64,000 nt of DNA. Source: Alternaria dauci (Eukaryota > Ascomycota > Dothideomycetes > Pleosporales > Pleosporaceae). The stretch's first letter is position 1. The number at the start of each line of letters is the position of its first letter. The DNA lies in assembly GCF_042100115.1 (NCBI RefSeq), contig NC_091272.1:4464001-4528000 (forward strand), read 5' to 3'. Under the pieces are notes generated by a model, which searched no databases, had not been told where the DNA came from, and saw only the letters and a program-made list of their open reading frames with translations. Shown one piece after another: positions 38,432 to 48,604 of this stretch. The translations under genes and the position numbers were made by a program.

Positions 38432-40225
38432 TGAATCGTCAACACATACATGCTGTTCATAATATAGCAATGAGACAACCACGACCATGCTGTGAACCAT
38501 GTCGCATACGAGCGAGACATCTAAAGTTGTCGCTGCAGTGTGACGTCACGCGCTATCGCCGGGAGTGTATCATCTAGAGAACGCGTCAACGCCGAAGAAA
38601 CTGAGAGCCGCCATGGATAGTGTGACGACAAGATGTCGAGAGACGCGAGCAAGACATGGTCAATCTGGAGTCAAAGCTGTGCCCCTACCCAGGCTGGCAA
38701 GCCTTTGCGCCCTGATGGAGTTAGGTAGCTTTGGTCAACAGATTCGATATATTCCCACAATCTTCAATACATCGCGCCATCATAACTAACACGCACGCAC
38801 GTACATCCATCTTTCCGGACCTTATAACAGGTACTGGCCCTTTACTATGATTTTTCGCCGAGTTTGAGCGGGTCGCGTCTCGTTACGAGCACATACCAGT
38901 CGCGTGGCTGTCGATCCCTAAAAATTGAGTTTTGACATGGTAAATCCCACAAGAGGCGCAACCTTATTGAGAGGGTGCAAAACTTCCCGGATAAAGACGA
39001 CGCAGCAGCAGCCGTTCGTTGGTCTTAATAGGGCCTTTTGTGGGGCTTAGTAAGTCTGAAGTGTGGCTATTGAGGCATCAGGTAGCCTTGGCCTAGGTCC
39101 TTCACTTACTCGCGCGATGAAGCCCACCTAGGGCGACTGAATCTTTTGGTTTTTCCATCCAATTGTAAATATTGCGACCTCGGAATTTCGTCAATTGCGA
39201 CAATCTTGCCTGATGTGGTTCTGTATCATGCTGCCTACTCGATGGAGTTTCCCACGATTGCAGATCCCTTCATGATCGCCAGGGTCTTGCCTCAAAATTG
39301 AGGTGTCAATCTGGTTCAGCCCACGTGCGATTGACACGGCAATGCTGAACATGACCACTTTCAAATTCAAACACGCACGGTGGGCCATCAAAAATTTGGT
39401 GCAGCCTTTGAAACAGGGTCGGGTTAGATGCCCTCTACCATCAACGCGAACCCGAAGCCAGGGGCATCCACGACAACCGACTTCCAACCGTTGAGCAGTG
39501 GAGGCGTTGCAGACCGGCAGAGATGGGAAGTACTCAAGGCTTCTAGCTTGACTGAATAGTATCGGCAATCCTACCCCAAGAGTCGCTTCTCAAGCCTCAT
39601 ACGCTCGCGTAGATCATTTACCGTTATAGCGGGCCGTGTATATTCCCAAACACCTGCAACCGCGACACTAGCAAGCTTCCATGTTACACACGCCACGTGT
39701 GCGATCGAAGCCTCCCGCACTCACGAAGATCATTGATCAGCGCCGAGTCATGCACGACGCCCCGAGGTCGAAGGCAGGCACCAAGCATATTCCTTGATGT
39801 GCATCTTCGGGATTCTACAACACCATTATGAGGGCTGTACGCCGAAGTGTTACGGCGTTGTATGCGCCTCAAAGCTGACTGTATGTCACCCAACTCTTCA
39901 ATACGCCCGATGTTCACCGCAACTGCCGTGAAAGTCTTAACAAAGTGAACCTAATTATGGCCGTAATCGGCGAAGTGGTCCATGTACGCCATAACTGCTT
40001 AGGTGCAGCGGCAGTGTAGCGTGAATCGCTCCCCTGGTGTTTGGACTAGAGGCGTGCGGGAAGACCTGGACCCCACTTACTACTTGTACGATCAGGTCTT
40101 GGTCCTCCCTCTGACTGGCGTATACATGCAACTCGCACCCTGGTGGCTCTCTCTATTTGCGGTGGTTGTTCCCGACTTCACTCATTCTGACAGCAGTCCC
40201 TGCTACCACGGCGGTATACCCTAAT
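38432..40225. other. intergenic region, 1.8 kb
   Basis: No supported gene. Frames at 38565-38789 and 39191-39568 have no recognisable content. The region may hold decayed sequence, but no repeat borders were seen. Confidence 0.4.
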
Positions 40226-41782
40226 ATGGACGTCAACTCTCTGGGATCACATACAAGCCGGCTTGTCGCTCGAGCAGGTGGTCTGCATCCTCCACCAGGA
40301 GTTCTCCTCAGTTGGCCCAAACCAAATCATGTCGATCCAGAAGAAAGAGGCTGGGGGACGCCAATCGTGCTCATGGTATTCTTGGGTATATCCTTCCTCG
40401 TATACTGTGCGCGGATGTGGGCAAGGCTAGCTATATCAAAGAACACTGGACTGGACGACATACTGGTGAGCATAGCAATTCTGCCACTATTCGGTTTGAC
40501 CATCTCCGCTGTACTCGGTAAGCGCTACCTTGTCTCCGCATTAACAGTGCTGACTAGCAAAGGCATTCGCGTCTATGGCTTCCAATGGCACGTCTGGGAT
40601 CAGACTAAGGAGACTCTAGTCACGACGCGAGAAGTAGGCTTGTATCTTTTGCTATAGTTGAATGCATGCTGACGTGTCAGATCGCAATGGCAATCGAACT
40701 CAACTATATGTTATCGACGACGTTGGTCAAGGTATCGATACTCTGCTTTTACCGCCGAATTGGCGATCGACTTACAAATCAGTTCATCTACTGTATGTAC
40801 ACACAAACAATCGACATCATATACTCAAGCACTGATATACCATCACAGGGGTCTATGGCAACATCGTCTTCTGCATCGTCTACGGAATCATCTTTACCTT
40901 CGCCATCGTCTTCACATGTACACCGGTAGTGGGATTCTTCCGCCTCTTCGACGTCGCCTGGAGACTGCAGAACGAACTGACATGCCGCGACGAGGGCGCC
41001 CTGATTGTCGTATGCGCAGCTATCTCGTCCGTTCAGGATTTCATCATCTGCATGCTACCGATACTCTTGATCTGGAACCTAAAGATCAGCAAGCGTCAGA
41101 AAATGGGGTTGTGTGCCATTTTTGGTTTGGGAATGATAACGTGTATATGTGGTATTCTGCGCACGTTCTACGCCGCAAAGCTTTACTATTGTAGGACTAC
41201 CACCGCATCCTAAGAAAAATATAAGAAAAACTAATAGATCAACTAGTCACATACGATATCACCTGGACAGCATACTACGGCTGGGTTTGGACAACACTCG
41301 AAGCCCAACTGGCCGTCATTTGCGCCTCAGTTCCTTCACTCAAGGTCTTCTTCGTCCGCTATTTCGGCACATACACTACACGTGCTGGATACTCGCAGAC
41401 TGGAACACGAAACAAGTCCCTGGGCCCTTCGTCAAACTCACGGTCCATTGGGTTCGACGCAAAGTTTTCCCAGCACTCGGCGCAGCGATCGCAATGCACT
41501 GCTGGTTCGATCCGCGACGACGTCCCGCTGGAGGGTATCCATATCAATCATAAGTTGGATGTCAAGATAGAAGGAAGAGATGATTGCAGTCAAACCAGCT
41601 TCGCCAGTACGAAAGGTCTCGCTGCTTTACCAATGCCGACGCACCCAGGGTGGCGGGGAAGGGCAGATTGGGCTGATGGTTGTAGGACGGTCTGCGCGGC
41701 GCACCGTCCAGGTAGCAGAGACTCATCAATGAGTCGTAGCCTGACTCGTGAGGGTGACCTTGAGGCTGGCAACGCATTCTGA
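40226..41782 (+). CDS. rhodopsin-like seven-helix membrane protein (PTH11-related fungal family)
   Basis: Five exons (40226-40517, 40563-40633, 40681-40792, 40849-41190, 41247-41782) join to 450 residues. Seven hydrophobic segments are visible, beginning with VLMVFLGISFLVYCARMWARL and including the family signatures DDILVSIA, YGFQWHVWD, KVSILCFYRRI and ITWTAYYGWVWTTLEAQLAVICASVPSLK. This is the fungal integral-membrane domain shared with PTH11-like receptors. No CFEM domain is present. A C-terminal cytoplasmic tail of about 130 residues is Ser/Arg-rich. Role as receptor is inferred from the family; no ligand can be named. Confidence 0.85.
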
Positions 41783-42115
41783 GCATGACCAAGTTGCCCA
41801 CTATCATACATTCGCCGCGATGACGAAGACAGTGGCACACACCCAGCGGCCTGTATGATCAGTCTGTCTCATTCTGGATTCCTGCATTTACGCGATTTAC
41901 ATCTGCATTGCCCCTCTTTTTTTTGGTGCGGATCGCACAGGACATATACCCCTTTTTTTCTCGGCGCTGGCGGATTCATTGGACTGTTAGAAGAAATTTG
42001 ATATGTAGACATCGAATAATGTTCCAGCTTTCTTAGTCGCAAGACCCTGTTTACAATCACTCCACTCTGAGCCATCTTCTCATACGATCATTTCAAATCA
42101 AGCAACCCTGGCATC
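41783..42115. other. convergent 3' intergenic region
   Basis: About 330 bp between convergent stops, containing T-rich tracts. Nothing else seen. Confidence 0.4.
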
Positions 42116-43102
42116 TTACTCCAATAACGCCTTCCTTACAGCCTCAACTTCCTCCTTGTTTCCACAAATCAAGCCACCCCTTTCATCCGTATCCTCAATT
42201 GGCGTCTCCAACACCCTCTTCCCCGTTCCAGAATCTAACGCCGCACCGCCCACACACTCCATAATCAGCGCAATGGGTGCCAACTCGTAGAGTCGCCTTA
42301 GCTTAGCTTTACTTTGCGCTGTCACCGGAGACACATAAACACCATGGCCTTTGACCAAGGCATGCACAACATCCGGAACAAGCCCACCGCTGTATCGAAG
42401 CGTGTATCTTTGTGTGATATAACGGTTAATGAGGTTCAGATATCGTTGGTCCTCGGCTGCTGCGCGCATGTTTGCAGGAGCAAAATACCGGGTTTTCACT
42501 TCGGAGGCTTGCGTCAATTTAATTTCTGGGCGGATGACTTGCATGCTTCCATCGTCTGCGTATCCAACTTCGAAACATGATCCCTCGGTACCTGGCAGAC
42601 GGATGGCGACGACGGCGGTTGTACGCGGGCCCAGTACACCCAGTATGGAGGCGATTTGTTTATCGCTAGGGGATTGATGGAGAGCTGAGGCACCTTCCCA
42701 GACTCCGATGATGGTGCCCACACTCCAGTTTGGCGCGATGATTGAGGAGCCGTCCAAGGGGTCGAAACCTAGTGAGTAGACTTCGTTCCCTTGAGTTTCG
42801 CTGCTACTGGTGGAGCTTGATGGTTTCTCGACGGGATCCTCTTCGCTAGATGCTGTGACTATGGAGGGGCAGGAGGAGATGGTTTTGCGGATTGCCTCTT
42901 CGGCGAGGACATCCACATTGAGTTGGTCGTCGCCGAATGCATTGGCGGTACCGACTTGGGTTACCGAAGGAGAAGTACGGAGGTGGCCTGCTATTGTGTG
43001 GATTGAAGCAAGGAGTTGAGGTAAGACAGAGTCGCGAAGTTGAGGATAAGATGATGGGACGAGGGAGTTGAGATGGGCCTGTAGATCTGTTGATTGCGAC
43101 AT
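42116..43102 (-). CDS. sedoheptulose-1,7-bisphosphatase / FBPase-family phosphatase
   Basis: Removes the C1 phosphate from a sugar bisphosphate, by family either sedoheptulose-1,7- or fructose-1,6-bisphosphate; cytosolic. Single exon, 328 residues, normal length for the class. The metal-binding signature FDPLDGSS is present. An upstream EE of the metal site lies in ASSEEDP, and the sugar-binding/C-terminal motif is in APIALIMECVGGAA. Similarity in layout to fungal SBPase-like proteins, rather than gluconeogenic Fbp1, is my preference because the allosteric AMP region is absent. Divergent from the nitrilase gene. Confidence 0.85.
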   Translation of the reverse strand: MSQSTDLQAHLNSLVPSSYPQLRDSVLPQLLASIHTIAGHLRTSPSVTQVGTANAFGDDQLNVDVLAEEAIRKTISSCPSIVTASSEEDPVEKPSSSTSSSETQGNEVYSLGFDPLDGSSIIAPNWSVGTIIGVWEGASALHQSPSDKQIASILGVLGPRTTAVVAIRLPGTEGSCFEVGYADDGSMQVIRPEIKLTQASEVKTRYFAPANMRAAAEDQRYLNLINRYITQRYTLRYSGGLVPDVVHALVKGHGVYVSPVTAQSKAKLRRLYELAPIALIMECVGGAALDSGTGKRVLETPIEDTDERGGLICGNKEEVEAVRKALLE

Positions 43103-43595
43103 TTTGGTTGATTGGTCGGTTATCGTGTTTTGAATGATACGGATTTTCAGATAGGAGGGGTGTTGCTTATTGCCGCAAGTGAAGTTCTATTAGAAGAAAA
43201 GAAATCTCCGTCTGCTAGTGTTTATCTGACTGTGACGTCGTGGTGTGGTCCGTCCCTCTAGAGCTCCACAAGCATCCACATAGACAACTAATGCCCTCTC
43301 GGCCCTGCCTACTTCTTCCTTGAACTTGCGACACTGGATTCATCCGCCTCGTCACACGTGATGCCTGGTGGAAATGACTCTGCAGATGTTGAAGACGCCG
43401 TTTGGCTAATCATGGCTATTCGCGGTGGGGGTCAGAGCGGGGTAACTTTCGGAGCTTAGCTCCCTGGTACGTAGTCATCACGAGTAGCTTCAGAGACACA
43501 TGTATCGCGTCTCTTTCCTTTCGTTTCTTCTTTTTTCTTAAAGCCTGTCGGATCTTCAACTGCGCGCCAATATACGCGTCATCTCCATCCCCACA
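43103..43595. promoter_or_regulatory. divergent promoter region, SBPase-like / nitrilase
   Basis: 493 bp between two start codons on opposite strands; pyrimidine-rich stretch (TTTCGTTTCTTCTTTTTTC-like) just before the nitrilase start. No gene. Confidence 0.4.
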
Positions 43596-44852
43596 ATGCC
43601 GCAAACGCTGAAAATCGCGTCCGCGCAAGCACGCACCCTATCCACGACCGCCGAGACCCTCGCCGCCCTTGAAGCCACGACAAAGCGCGCCGCCTCCCAA
43701 GGCATTGATGTCCTCCTGTTTCCCGAAGCATACTTGGGTGGATATCCTCGTACTTGCTCTTTTGGCGCTGCGGTTGGTGCTCGCGCACCCGAAGGTCGCG
43801 AGCAGTTCCTTCACTATTTCCACGATGCTGTCGATATGGGCGACACACCGAGCGGCGCTGGGCAAGATTGGCTAGATCGGAAGCTCGAGCTTCCAAGGGG
43901 AAAGGAATACAGGGGTGACGGGACAAGAGAGGAACTCGAGAGGATAGCGAAAGAGACTGGTGTTTTTATTGTTACCGGAATAGTAGAAAAGTCAGGTGGC
44001 ACACTATACTGCGGGGCTGTGTTTGTAGACCCGAAGATTGGCATACTGGGGAAGAGGAGGAAGGTCATGCCGACCGGCAGCGAGCGGCTGATCTGGGGCT
44101 TTGGAAGTGCGAGTACGCTGAGGGCAGTGACGGCAGAGATCAAAGGTGTCAAGCTGTGTATGGGGGCGGCGATATGTTGGGAGAACTACATGCCGCTACT
44201 GAGGCAAAGCTTGTACAGCCAAAACGTCAACCTGTGGTTTGCACCGACAGCGGATGCGCGCGACGCCTGGGCGTCGCTGATGCGGACCGTAGGCTGCGAA
44301 GGCAGATGCTTCGTCGTGAGCGCAAACCAGTGCGTAAAGAAGAAACATCTTCCGGATTGGATTTCAGACCAGACGCAGTCGCAGAGTAATGGAAACGCAG
44401 TTGGAGTCGGCAGGACAATATCACAACAGAGCAGTGGGGCTGCCGGTAGACGGCGGAGCACCATCACAAAGACACCAGAGGGCCACGAGATCTGTTTGCC
44501 ATTACCGAAAGGCCAAGCATCAGCTACGAACAGTGACTCTTCAGCGATCGACTCTTCATCACTTACAGAAGATCCACTTAGTCCCAAGCAGCGACCCTTC
44601 GCGCAACCCCAAGCATCGTCCACAGACGGAGAAGAGTTCGTTTCTCGCGGCGGCTCTATGATTGTATCACCGCTAGGAGACGTGCTTGCTGGACCGCTAT
44701 GGGAGGTAGAAGACGAGCTGCTAGTCGCAGAAGTCGACTTTGAAGACTGTGAGCGTGGCAGACTCGATATGGACGTTGCGGGAAGTTACTCGCGTATGGA
44801 CAGCTTCAAGCTTAGCGTCGAGGGTCTTGATCTGAACCCGCCTCCTATGTAG
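43596..44852 (+). CDS. nitrilase / cyanide hydratase-like
   Basis: Carbon-nitrogen hydrolase acting on nitriles or cyanide. Single exon, 418 residues. The Glu-Lys-Cys triad is visible in [12 protein letters not shown] (E), [13 protein letters not shown] (K) and [14 protein letters not shown] (C). The C-terminal strand region [20 protein letters not shown] completes the fold. Between about residues 245 and 340 there is a polar Ser/Gln/Thr-rich insertion (for example [16 protein letters not shown]), absent from most nitrilases and probably a surface loop. No signal peptide; cytosolic. Substrate cannot be decided from sequence. Confidence 0.9.
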   Translation: MPQTLKIASAQARTLSTTAETLAALEATTKRAASQGIDVLLFPEAYLGGYPRTCSFGAAVGARAPEGREQFLHYFHDAVDMGDTPSGAGQDWLDRKLELPRGKEYRGDGTREELERIAKETGVFIVTGIVEKSGGTLYCGAVFVDPKIGILGKRRKVMPTGSERLIWGFGSASTLRAVTAEIKGVKLCMGAAICWENYMPLLRQSLYSQNVNLWFAPTADARDAWASLMRTVGCEGRCFVVSANQCVKKKHLPDWISDQTQSQSNGNAVGVGRTISQQSSGAAGRRRSTITKTPEGHEICLPLPKGQASATNSDSSAIDSSSLTEDPLSPKQRPFAQPQASSTDGEEFVSRGGSMIVSPLGDVLAGPLWEVEDELLVAEVDFEDCERGRLDMDVAGSYSRMDSFKLSVEGLDLNPPPM

Positions 44853-45086
44853 ACATTATGAATCCCAACAACAGATCCTTCAAAGAGTCGGATTGTTCAT
44901 ATATGTTCAAGTCGATGCATTGTATGTAGGCTTTGACAGCGGCTTGCGCAGCATCACAATGCAATCGACGAGGCAAATTTAAGTATCAGGTAGAATCCAA
45001 CCAGTCCCAACAGTCCGTCACCGTACATGACTTGCCTCATAAAACATCAATTAGTCTGACTACCTGCGGACAACGTCATCGGCCTG

Positions 45087-45584
45087 ATGGCTCCTCAATT
45101 TCTTACGAAACATATCACGCAATGTTCTGGTACTCCAGTCCACAAACTAACCTGCACCCACACCGTCCACGCCTCCTTCTTACATCCAACAACCTCCTCA
45201 AAATGTGCCCCTAACTGCACTTCCGTTAACCTCTTCACCGCCGCCGAACCCTCATTCCTCTGCCCCACATGCTACGAGTCTACCCTCCGCGACGAATACC
45301 AAGAGTTTGTGGAGTGCTGCAAGAAAAAGGCCAAGGAAGCTGGGTGTGATATAGACACATATGTGTCTGAGCTTAAGAGAGATTTTGAGTATAGAACGGT
45401 AGCCGAGGAGGAGTGGATGAAGAAGGCTCATACCTGGTGCACTGTTTTCCTGGGGCAAAAGAGTTTTGAGAAATGGGTGAAGGAGGACTACAAACGGAGG
45501 GTGGAGATGAAAAAAATGAGGGGATGCAAGGCTGTAGACGGGAAATCTGAGCAAGAGGTAGAGGTTTCTGCCATATTGCGATGA
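45087..45584 (+). CDS. Cys/His-rich protein, family member B
   Basis: Single exon, 165 residues. Near the N-terminus the pattern LTCTHTV, C-A-P-N-C, FLCPTC repeats the C-x-H, C-x3-C, C-x2-C arrangement of the genes at 37595 and 46838, with longer spacing between C-x-H and C-x3-C. The rest is Lys/Glu-rich helix (CCKKKAKEAGCDIDTYVSEL). It is shorter than the other two members. Unknown function; possibly a zinc-binding protein. Confidence 0.6.
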   Translation: MAPQFLTKHITQCSGTPVHKLTCTHTVHASFLHPTTSSKCAPNCTSVNLFTAAEPSFLCPTCYESTLRDEYQEFVECCKKKAKEAGCDIDTYVSELKRDFEYRTVAEEEWMKKAHTWCTVFLGQKSFEKWVKEDYKRRVEMKKMRGCKAVDGKSEQEVEVSAILR

Positions 45585-46124
45585 AGGGAGTGCTTGGGAT
45601 AGTTTCCAAGGTTGTACAAAATACTCTTCCTTTCGCCGGCTTGAGTGTGAATGAACTGCTTCAAGATACCGAGATAGTGATAGCATAGTATGAAAGCTCA
45701 CAAACATTCGTATGCCTTTTCTGTTGTCGCACGTCGTAATCCTTGCATACCCCAAGGACGCTACATATACGAGAGTGCGGAAATAAACTACAGATGTCCT
45801 GTATTTACTTGTATACTACTATAGTACTAAGTATACATAACATATGTAGGCCATTAGTAGCGGTCCATTTAAGCAGGAGATACACGTCACATGCGTTCAC
45901 CAAGATGTAGTTATGTACGCATGCATCCCTCGTTGGTGGGATGTTATCCAAGGTCTCTTCAATTTAGCGTCTCTGCATAAAAATATATGCCTTTTACTTC
46001 CGTATGTTTGTTGCGTGTATTACAAGTTGAAGCAAAAGAAAAGGCTTTGTTGTTCGTGCGGGGTAGGCGAATGGGGCAAAAGTGTAAAAAAGAACAGATG
46101 TAGATATCGAGTGCGCACAAGTGC
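45585..46124. other. intergenic region
   Basis: About 540 bp between the Cys/His-rich gene B and the tRNA terminator. No coding frame supported. Confidence 0.4.
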
Positions 46125-46130
46125 AAAAAA
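46125..46130 (-). terminator. RNA polymerase III T-tract terminator
   Basis: Six T residues on the minus strand, 26 bp past the mature 3' end of the tRNA-like gene. This is a normal position for Pol III termination and supports transcription of the locus as a tRNA. Confidence 0.6.
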
Positions 46131-46156
46131 GAAAGTCACACTGATGCGATGTCATA

Positions 46157-46293
46157 CGAAGCCCATGGGGATCGAACTGTTCAGTTGTTAGTATATTGAA
46201 GAAGCTTGTTGAGCTCAATAAGACTTACCCCACAACCTTTGGTGTTTATGTTTTCAACCGAAAACCAACGCGCTACCATTGCGCCAAGGCTCC
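46157..46293 (-). tRNA. tRNA-Arg(TCG)-like gene with a second intron-like insertion in the T arm
   Basis: Read on the minus strand. Acceptor GGAGCCT (46293-46287) pairs with GGGCTTC (46164-46158) with two G-U pairs; discriminator G at 46157. D arm GCGC-AATGGTA-GCGC. Anticodon stem TTGGT/ACCAA encloses 20 nt: a loop with anticodon TCG (46261-46259) plus a 13-nt intron after position 37. The T arm GTGGG-TTCGATC-CCCAT forms only if 46177-46228 (52 nt) is removed. That insert begins GTAAGT, contains TACTAAC and ends ACAG, exactly like a spliceosomal intron. The A box is intact; the B box is split. An alternative is a tRNA pseudogene hit by an intron-like element. Confidence 0.72.
46177..46228 (-). 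other. 52-nt spliceosomal-type intron inside the tRNA T arm
   Basis: Donor GTAAGT, branch-site TACTAAC placed 9 nt before the terminal AG, acceptor ACAG. Length and signals match the protein-gene introns of this window. It lies exactly between T-stem position 53 and T-loop position 54. Confidence 0.65.
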
Positions 46294-46837
46294 AATAACA
46301 GATTGATAAGAAATTATTTGCTTACATCCATAATAAGCAGCATACAAATTTTGTTCTGCTTTCTGAAGCTAATACGATCATCGGACAAAAGTATCCCATC
46401 GCAAGATTCCGGCTGGACCTCATGTGCTTATGGTATGTGTGCCGAGGTCGCTTAGCCATCGACGTTTAGCGTGCCAATACCTACAATCTTCTCCGACTTT
46501 GACACATCGGTAGGCCCCACATGGAACCAAAAACTTCATATTATTGCTCATAAAGGGAACGATAAGTGGGCTTTTTGCAATTTGGCTTTGAAATGTATCC
46601 ACTACATGCCGTTGACGTGGAGTGATCGTGAGTGGAAGAGGATCACATTTGGGTCTGTTCCTCGACGGCCTGAAATGGCGGTATAAACAAGGTGATAGAC
46701 ATGTACATTTCTCACACAAAGGTCTTTCACAAAGGCTTTCTTACGTAAGCTACCCATACGCCAGGTTTATGCAATCGCTAATAAACAAGACATAATGCAT
46801 GTGCCAGTGTTATACTCAACTAGCAAGCGCTGAGACA
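46294..46837. other. intergenic region
   Basis: About 540 bp between the tRNA-like gene and the Cys/His-rich gene C. Short frames at 46420-46719 on both strands are not supported. Confidence 0.4.
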
Positions 46838-47674
46838 TCAACTCCGCGGCTTCCTCCACAACTCCTCAGAGTCCAGTTGCCGTGCCGAAGGCACGCTATT
46901 GCTCGACTGCGAGCCCGAGTACTCTATACCGCAAGCACCCCGATCCAAAGCAAGCGTATTTAGATCCCAGTGAAGCTGTTCCTCAGGATCTGTTGCCAAG
47001 CTCGTGCGTGTACGTCCTTGAGGCTGATATGGCGCTTTCTCGACGTTCGAGTTGTTCGAGGCCATCAACGAAAGTGACAAAGAGTCAAGTTCAGTAGCAA
47101 ACTCCATCTCTTCTTTGCTAGCTTCTAGCGCAGAGCAAATGTTACTCGGCCGAGTCTTGGATTTGAGATCCAGTTCGTATACTCGCTGGTCGCGTGAGAA
47201 GTCTGCTTCGAGCTGTCGGTGCTCAGCATACCACTGCTCGTACTGCTCCTTACTCATCTGCTCCATAGGTGGGTAAGCCGCATTGTGCTGCGCTTGTCGC
47301 TCTTCCCAGATCTTTGCTGCTTCGGCTTGGATGCATTCGTTGCAAATAAAAGCTGCTTCCACTGTGCTACCATACGGTTCAACGCAATTTGCGCCACAAT
47401 CTTCCACTAGGTCCGTCCGAATACGATGAGAGCAAAGGAGCTGATGATAGAGACGACCTTGGCATGGCGCGAAACGCTTGGTCCGAATGTTGTTGAACGC
47501 AGAAACAGGTGTTTGCTGCAATGTCGACGAGGAGGCGAGAGGTGCGTTTGTACCATCGTCAGGAGTGCTAGTCCAGCCCCATCTACACGCCATGACCAGA
47601 TTTGCGTGAGACATGGTATCGTCGGATACTGTGGACTTTGGCATAGTCCGAAACGCACTGTTTGAGAAATCCAT
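46838..47674 (-). CDS. Cys/His-rich protein, family member C
   Basis: Single exon, 278 residues, the same length as the member at 37595. Residues about 78-115 show LLCSHRIRT, C-G-A-N-C and FICNEC, again C-x-H, C-x3-C, C-x2-C. The TDLVEDCGANCVEP segment aligns position by position with TEYTASCGVTCVRP of member A. An acidic, Gln/Glu-rich helical segment follows (KIWEERQAQHN, QLEADFSRDQ), then a Ser-rich tail. There is no signal peptide. Several in-frame Met codons near the N-terminus make the exact start uncertain. Confidence 0.68.
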   Translation of the reverse strand: MDFSNSAFRTMPKSTVSDDTMSHANLVMACRWGWTSTPDDGTNAPLASSSTLQQTPVSAFNNIRTKRFAPCQGRLYHQLLCSHRIRTDLVEDCGANCVEPYGSTVEAAFICNECIQAEAAKIWEERQAQHNAAYPPMEQMSKEQYEQWYAEHRQLEADFSRDQRVYELDLKSKTRPSNICSALEASKEEMEFATELDSLSLSLMASNNSNVEKAPYQPQGRTRTSLATDPEEQLHWDLNTLALDRGACGIEYSGSQSSNSVPSARQLDSEELWRKPRS

Positions 47675-48436
47675 GTTGAGGTTGTGGGATAAGTTCGTAG
47701 TGGCGATTGCCGGTGATATGCGGGTGGCGTCAGCTGACTACGCGTCGTTGCCTTGAGTGATTGTTGCTGTCGGGTTTCCAGGGAATGAAAGTGATCGATG
47801 GTTGAAAGATAACACGCGACAATGATCAAGGACCGAGTTGAGTAATCGGCGTTGTTTGTTTGACTGCGTGGAGGTGCATCGTATGTGCACAGGGCGCTCA
47901 AGTGGTGTGACGCTAGCTATCGCAAGGCGCTCAGTCTACAGTCAGTCGACAGTGAGAGTATATTCAGTAACTTTAGTTATGCGGGCCGATAGTAATAGGT
48001 CGTATGAGTGTGCCAATGAATCCTTGATGAATGATGTGCTGCTGGGGGCTGATACGCAGGCGGATAAAAGCTGGTGAGTCGCGACGCGCTGGCCCAGGTT
48101 CGCGACGGAGGCTAAGCCTTGTACGGGCCGATGACGCTGTAGACCCTTGGAAGCTTCCAGTAGTCTCGCCAAGTCAGCATCCAGCCACTTATCGAGCTTC
48201 ACAAAAGTAACACGAGTAGTTTTGATCAAGATACCCAAGAAAAGTAACGAAGAAGGACCTTTTCGTCTCAGCATTCTTGTGTTTCGTCATACGGCAAGAT
48301 GCCTGAAGAAGCCGGAGGGGGTGGCAAAGAAGTAAAACAGGGGGACCGACTGGTTGCACACCACTGCTTATCGCCTCTTTCAATCTGTCTACCATACAAC
48401 CTACCACGCCAGACAAGGGAAAAATAAAATGCTAAC
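47675..48436. other. intergenic region
   Basis: About 760 bp, no supported gene; precedes the 51-bp tandem repeat. Confidence 0.4.
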
Positions 48437-48560
48437 CTCTGTAGTTGCCTAGGTAGAGAATCGCTCTATGAGAGAAGATTGTTTTCTCTCTATAGTTGCT
48501 TAGGTAGAGTATCACTATGTAAAAGGAAGTTCAATGCTCTCTGCAGTTGTCTAGGCAGAG
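48437..48560. repeat. tandem repeat, 51-bp period, about 2.4 copies of a palindromic core
   Basis: Three copies of a core starting at 48437, 48488 and 48539: CTCTGTAGTTGCCTAGGTAG, CTCTATAGTTGCTTAGGTAG and CTCTGCAGTTGTCTAGGCAG, each followed by AG. The spacing is exactly 51 bp both times. Each core begins CTCT and ends AGAG and so can fold back on itself. The copies differ mostly by C/T and G/A transitions. It ends 45 bp from the stop of the MFS gene and could act in its 3' untranslated region. Confidence 0.75.
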
Positions 48561-48604
48561 TGTTCGATTATTCCCTCGTATAGCGTGCTACGACTTCCAA
48601 GTCT

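Noticed and set aside
43616..44152. Antisense frames opposite the nitrilase
   Set aside because: The sense strand carries the complete catalytic triad; antisense frames have no motif.
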